The notes beneath the pieces are model-generated. The model made no database searches and was not told the origin of the DNA. It worked only from the letters and a program-made list of their open reading frames with translations. 35,890 bases of DNA from Desulfobacteraceae bacterium (GTDB lineage: Bacteria; Desulfobacterota; Desulfobacteria; Desulfobacterales; ETH-SRB1), in assembly GCA_013792055.1 (NCBI GenBank), contig VMSQ01000027.1:1-35890 (forward strand), read 5' to 3'. A program made the position numbers and the translations under genes. This document shows, piece after piece, positions 31,804-35,890 of this stretch (its first letter is position 1; each line of letters opens with the position of its first letter).

Positions 31804-33933
31804 ATGAATTATCGTGATCGATCGGAATGTGGGCGATTAAATTTATCTGATGTTGGACGGCAGGTCCATTTATTTGGCTGGGTTGATTCTTTGCGCGATC
31901 ATGGCGATGTGCTGTTTATTCATCTGCGGGATCGAAGCGGCATTGTTCAGGTTGTTTTCAGCCCTGAATTTACAGATAAAGCAATTTGCAGCCTGGCTGC
32001 CGGCCTTAGAAATGAATTTTGCATTAATGTTTCAGGACAGGTGGTTAAGCGAGCCGAGGGTACGGAAAATCCCTGTATCGAAACAGGGAAGCTGGAAGTC
32101 ATTACAACCAGCATGACAATTTTCAGTAAATCAAGCGCCCTGCCGTTTTCCATTTCCGAAAAGGCCATGCTTGCCGGAACCGATAACCCTGTTCATCAAT
32201 CAGTATCAGTGGCAGTATCAGAGGATTTGAGGCTTCAGTACCGTTATCTTGATCTGCGCCGGCCGACCATGCAGAATTTTATCATCAAACGGCACAAAAT
32301 CAACAAATGTATCCGGAAGTATCTTGATGACAAGGGATTTATAGACATAGAAACACCGATGCTTACCAAAAGTACTCCCGAAGGTGCCCGTGATTACCTG
32401 GTACCAAGCCGGCATTTCCCGAAACGGTTTTATGCCTTGCCCCAGTCACCCCAGTTGTTTAAACAGCTTTTAATGATCAGCGGTTTTGAAAAATATTACC
32501 AGATCACCCGCTGTTTTCGAGATGAAGATCTACGCCCCAATCGCCAGCCCGAATTTACCCAGCTGGACATTGAGGTTTCTTTTATTGATGAGACTTTTAT
32601 CTATGAGCTCATCGAAGAGCTGCTTATACGGATTTTTGAAATCAACGGCATAACACTTCCCCGGCCATTTCCATATATTACATGGCAAGAGGCCATGGAA
32701 AGCACTGGAACCGACAGGCCGGATTTGCGCTTTGGTTTAAGATTTGTTGAAGCCACCGACATTTTCACTAATACCAGTTACACAATTTTCAAACAGATTC
32801 TGCAGCGCGGCGGGCATATCAAAGGTATCAATGTCAAGGGCGCATCAGAGCAGTTGAGTAAAAATATTCTTCAAAATGAATATGCAAAGGAAATTGTGCC
32901 TGGTTTCGGAGCCAAGGGAATGACATGGATGCGTATAACCAATGGAAAGCTGGACTCCAATATCGTGCAGTTTTTTACTGAAGATGAAAAACGCCTGATA
33001 ATAGAACGCTTTGGCGCTGGAGACGGAGATGTGATTTTAATGATTGCCGATCCATCCCGCAGCCTGGTGAATAATGTTTTAGGCCAGCTCCGGCTTCACG
33101 TGGCCAACCGTCTGGGGATGATTCCCCAGGACAGCTACTGCCCGGTCTGGGTTACGGACTTTCCGCTTTTCGAGATGACTGAAAGCGGTATTACTTCCAG
33201 CCATCACCCCTTTACAGCTCCGGATCGAACCGACTTTGATCCAAAAGATATGGAAGCGCTTTTGTCTTTAAAGTCGCGCGCCTATGATATAGTTATTAAC
33301 GGAGAGGAGCTTGGCGGCGGCAGTATCCGTATTCATGAAAAAAAACTTCAGCATAAGATTTTTCAGGCACTGGCGCTTTCCGAGAAGGAAGTGGAGGAAA
33401 AATTCGGGTTTTTTTTAAATGCATTTGATTATGGACCCCCGCCACATGGAGGGCTTGCACTCGGCATGGACAGGGTAATCGCCATGATCCTGAAAACACC
33501 GTCGATCCGTGAAATCACGGCTTTTCCAAAAAATCGCAGTGCTTTTTGTCCTTTGACTCAGGCACCTTCCGAAGTCGATTATGAGCAAATAGCCGAATTG
33601 GGCCTGCTTGATATTAAAGGAAAAGAAGAACTTCCCGGTGCCTCACAACAAAAGGAACAGATAGACAATCTTTCCTGGTTGTCGCGTATTGGCATACTGG
33701 AAGGCGAGCGTCCTGCAATCAAAGCTGTTGTTGCGGATGCAGTCAAGATGGCCGGACATGTGAATAAAAAAGCAGGTTCAAGCGAACCGATGTTTTCGGT
33801 TTTTGCCCTGAAAAACCGTTTCAGGGACAACACATCTTCCAAAATCAGCAACAAGGTCGAAAACAGGGATCTTTTTAAAAATGCACCTGCTGTAAAGGGC
33901 GATTTTTTCAAGGTGGACACAATTCTGGAGTAA
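31804..33933 (+). CDS. aspS: Aspartyl-tRNA synthetase fused to GatC
   Basis: 709 aa. Residues 1-604 are a bacterial AspRS: anticodon-binding OB domain, class II motif 2 (FRDEDLRPNRQPEFTQLD at 238-255), a GAD insert and motif 3 (GLALGMDRV at 550-558). Normal AspRS ends about APSEVD; here about 95 more residues follow. Residues 617-709 match GatC: DNLSWLSRIGILEGE (GatC WLARLELSEEE), RFRDN (GatC FREDV) and the ending LFKNAP then FFKVDTILE (GatC LxNAP-FFKVPxIxE). His33 and Gly86 match the H31/G82 positions of non-discriminating AspRS. Predicted to charge tRNA-Asp and tRNA-Asn with Asp. Confidence 0.92.
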   Translation: MNYRDRSECGRLNLSDVGRQVHLFGWVDSLRDHGDVLFIHLRDRSGIVQVVFSPEFTDKAICSLAAGLRNEFCINVSGQVVKRAEGTENPCIETGKLEVITTSMTIFSKSSALPFSISEKAMLAGTDNPVHQSVSVAVSEDLRLQYRYLDLRRPTMQNFIIKRHKINKCIRKYLDDKGFIDIETPMLTKSTPEGARDYLVPSRHFPKRFYALPQSPQLFKQLLMISGFEKYYQITRCFRDEDLRPNRQPEFTQLDIEVSFIDETFIYELIEELLIRIFEINGITLPRPFPYITWQEAMESTGTDRPDLRFGLRFVEATDIFTNTSYTIFKQILQRGGHIKGINVKGASEQLSKNILQNEYAKEIVPGFGAKGMTWMRITNGKLDSNIVQFFTEDEKRLIIERFGAGDGDVILMIADPSRSLVNNVLGQLRLHVANRLGMIPQDSYCPVWVTDFPLFEMTESGITSSHHPFTAPDRTDFDPKDMEALLSLKSRAYDIVINGEELGGGSIRIHEKKLQHKIFQALALSEKEVEEKFGFFLNAFDYGPPPHGGLALGMDRVIAMILKTPSIREITAFPKNRSAFCPLTQAPSEVDYEQIAELGLLDIKGKEELPGASQQKEQIDNLSWLSRIGILEGERPAIKAVVADAVKMAGHVNKKAGSSEPMFSVFALKNRFRDNTSSKISNKVENRDLFKNAPAVKGDFFKVDTILE

Positions 33934-33945
33934 AGAGGAGTTTGC

Positions 33946-35199
33946 ATGCAAGAAACAATTTTCAGTTATATGGATCCGGCGCCTCCATGCGCGTCTGAAA
34001 ACAACATACTTACAGGATTGACCGTAGCAATACAGCCGAACCTCTCTGTCCGGGGATGGCCGGCACAGGCCGGTTCCAGAGCGCTTGAAGGATTTACTGC
34101 CATTGAAGATGCCACCGTTGTCGAGCGGCTTCGACAGGCCGGGGCAACCATTAAAGGTGCTATATACATGAGTGAACTTGGTCTTGGTTTAACAGGCAAC
34201 ACAGGCGCCGACGCTCTTAAAAATAATAAAGCGGATATTGTATTAATAACCGATAACCTGGGTGAATCACGTGTTTCCGCATGTGCTGCCGGTGTTTTTG
34301 GATTCAAGCCCAGCTATGGAATTGTATCCCGTTTTGGTCTGATCGGCCTGATCCCGTCAATGGAATGCTGTGGGATTCTGGCAAAAAAACTTGCAGATGT
34401 TTCCAGGGTAATGAGTGTGATCGCGGGAAATGACAACAGGGATTTGTCCATGCCTGATTTTGGGCCCGATTTTGGGCCTGAATCCGGGTTTGAATTTGAG
34501 TCTGGGCTTAAACTGCCTGATTTTTCACGGGTGTTTGAAGCAAAAAAACCGGCCCGCTCCTGCGGCGTGATCAAGGAATGCCTTGAAATCATGGAAAAGG
34601 ACGAACAAAGCGCCTATGAGGCGGCAATATCAAAACTTGCCAAACGCGGCATTCAACCCATTGAAGTCAGTTTAGAAGATTTTAACATGGTACGGACAGC
34701 GCATAATATAATCGGCGCCGTTGAGGCGTCATCCAGCGCCGGTAAATATGACAGCGTACGCTATGGGCACCGGGCAGCAGGCAGTAAAAACTGGAATGAA
34801 ATGTATCTTAATTCCCGCGCCGAATCTTTTGGCATGCCGATCAAATCTTATCTTTTTCAGGGAGCATATTTCCAGCACGAAAACTATAACGCTTTTGTTG
34901 ACGCGGCCCGTATTCGAAGACGTCTTTCAGCAGGGCTGGACCAGGCGCTGGAAAATGCGGATTTTATCATGCTTCCCACGATACGCAAGGCGATTGATCC
35001 TTTTACGGCAGACACAGTCAATGAAATTTATGACAGCTTTCCATGGACGCCAATCGCAAATATTACCGGGCATCCGGCCATTACGCTGCCGAATATGCTA
35101 ACGTGCAAGGATATGGATCTTGGAATGCAAATTATCGGCCCACGCTTTAAAGATGCAAACATTCTTTCCCTGTCAGCCCAACTTAAGGATCAGGCATAA
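33946..35199 (+). CDS. GatA-like amidase-signature protein, catalytically degenerate
   Basis: 417 aa against about 485 for GatA. The amidase fold is recognisable: GLTVAI, FGFKPSYGIVSRFGLIGLIPS, KYDSVRYGHRA and ANITGHPAITLPN. But the triad is gone. The catalytic Lys of AIKDN is Gln30 (AIQPN). The GGSSGGSA loop with the cis-Ser is deleted near residue 90. The nucleophile Ser of DTGGSIRQP aligns with Glu107 (DNLGESRVS). About 45 N-terminal residues are also missing. A linker of PDFGPDFGPESG-type repeats lies at 170-190. The frame is open and GAGGAG precedes ATG 33946, so it looks maintained; a structural role in GatCAB is inferred. Confidence 0.85.
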   Translation: MQETIFSYMDPAPPCASENNILTGLTVAIQPNLSVRGWPAQAGSRALEGFTAIEDATVVERLRQAGATIKGAIYMSELGLGLTGNTGADALKNNKADIVLITDNLGESRVSACAAGVFGFKPSYGIVSRFGLIGLIPSMECCGILAKKLADVSRVMSVIAGNDNRDLSMPDFGPDFGPESGFEFESGLKLPDFSRVFEAKKPARSCGVIKECLEIMEKDEQSAYEAAISKLAKRGIQPIEVSLEDFNMVRTAHNIIGAVEASSSAGKYDSVRYGHRAAGSKNWNEMYLNSRAESFGMPIKSYLFQGAYFQHENYNAFVDAARIRRRLSAGLDQALENADFIMLPTIRKAIDPFTADTVNEIYDSFPWTPIANITGHPAITLPNMLTCKDMDLGMQIIGPRFKDANILSLSAQLKDQA

Positions 35200-35213
35200 G
35201 GAGAATACACACT

Positions 35214-35890
35214 ATGGCTTACGAAGCTGTCATAGGTCTTGAAATACATGTTCAACTCAATTGTACCAGCAAAATGTTTTGCGACTGTCCAAACAGACCC
35301 GGAGATGATCCGAATACGAATATCTGCCCGATCTGCCTCTGGCTGCCGGGCGCTGTGCCTATGTTCAGCATGGAAACCCTTGAAAAGGCCACGCTGGCCT
35401 GTCTGGGACTGAACTGCGAGATTCAGCCGCAAAGCACATTTGATCAGAAGGTTTATTATTATCCTGATCTGCCTAAAGGATTTCAGCTTTCCCAGCACCA
35501 CATGCCCCTGGCCAAGGGCGGGTATGTGGAAATTATCGATGAAAATAAAAAACCCGTAAAACTTCGGCTGCATCACGTTCATATGGAAGAAGACGTTGCC
35601 AAGCTCGTCCATGAAACCGAAGGCCGCACTCCGATCAGTCTGGTTGACTTTAACAGGGCAGGAACCCCTTTGATTGAAATTGTTACCGAACCGTGCATAC
35701 GAAATCCCCATGACGCCATGGAATTTTTAAAAACGCTGCGACGCGAAATTCGATATACAGGAAGTGCCGAGTGCAGCATGGAACAAGGAACCATGAGATG
35801 TGACGCAAATATTTCCCTGCGGCCTGAAGGTAGCGACGAGCTTAATACCAAGGTCGAAATCAAAAACATGAATTCCCTCCACCATGTCGG
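35214..35890 (+). CDS. gatB: Aspartyl/glutamyl-tRNA amidotransferase subunit B, N-terminal part
   Basis: The first 225 codons; the gene runs out of the window. GatB phosphorylates the side chain of misacylated Asp- or Glu-tRNA and transfers ammonia. Motifs are normal: YEAVIGLEIHVQL, zinc cysteines FCDC and CPIC, YYYPDLPKGFQLSQ, VHMEEDVAKL, LVDFNRAGTPLIEIVTEP and CDANISLRP. AAGGAG lies 10 nt before ATG 35214, 14 nt after the gatA-like stop. Unlike its neighbour, this subunit keeps its key residues as far as visible. Confidence 0.95.
   Translation, partial: MAYEAVIGLEIHVQLNCTSKMFCDCPNRPGDDPNTNICPICLWLPGAVPMFSMETLEKATLACLGLNCEIQPQSTFDQKVYYYPDLPKGFQLSQHHMPLAKGGYVEIIDENKKPVKLRLHHVHMEEDVAKLVHETEGRTPISLVDFNRAGTPLIEIVTEPCIRNPHDAMEFLKTLRREIRYTGSAECSMEQGTMRCDANISLRPEGSDELNTKVEIKNMNSLHHV

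Noticed and set aside
33946-35199. Sequencing or frameshift error explaining the degenerate gatA
   Set aside because: The frame is open throughout and sequence similarity to GatA continues on both sides of each change; losses are in-frame deletions and substitutions.

Overview
The window looks like chromosomal DNA of an anaerobic Desulfobacterota (deltaproteobacterial, Desulfobacterales-like) bacterium. This is an inference from gene content and order: proA-nadD-rsfS-gpmI, biotin genes mixed with fatty-acid-synthase-like genes, an AspS-GatC fusion, a bacterial deoxyhypusine-synthase-like gene beside speB and speD, and short low-complexity repeats (TTCACGG and GTCAGAG types). No rRNA, tRNA or CRISPR was found.

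Layout. 1-5229: housekeeping genes on the + strand (end of proA, nadD, rsfS, gpmI, a small hypothetical, ettA). 5461-5835: a small lipoprotein on the - strand. 6016-11344: hrpA helicase and a GT4 glycosyltransferase. 11355-13666: a polyamine operon on the - strand, speD-speB-DHS-like. 13787-15408: HU and small proteins. 15749-17575: an NtrC-type sigma-54 activator with a degenerate receiver domain, and a DksA-family regulator. 17677-17838: a MITE-like repeat. 17931-26156: a large biotin operon on the - strand, bioB-bioA-[dehydratase-like, SDR, ACP, nitroreductase, ketosynthase, second hotdog protein]-bioF-bioD, behind a 34-bp BirA operator at 26303-26336. 26424-30579: an accessory island (toxin-antitoxin pair, truncated toxin and gene fragments, HigA-ImmA fusion, poly-gamma-glutamate hydrolase-like protein, small membrane proteins, possible attC site). 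30781-35890: birA, aspS-gatC fusion, a catalytically degenerate gatA and the start of gatB.

Two systems deserve attention. First, the biotin operon carries what looks like a complete dedicated mini fatty-acid synthase for the pimeloyl precursor. Its two hotdog proteins each keep a different half of the FabZ catalytic pair (His in one, Glu in the other), so a heterodimeric dehydratase is predicted. BirA, encoded about 4.4 kb away on the other side of the accessory island, is expected to repress the operon through the operator. Second, an AspRS with residues typical of non-discriminating enzymes is fused to GatC and followed by a GatA-like protein that has lost the amidase Lys-cisSer-Ser triad, and then by an apparently normal GatB. 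This suggests a hard-wired Asn-tRNA transamidosome with a pseudo-amidase subunit.
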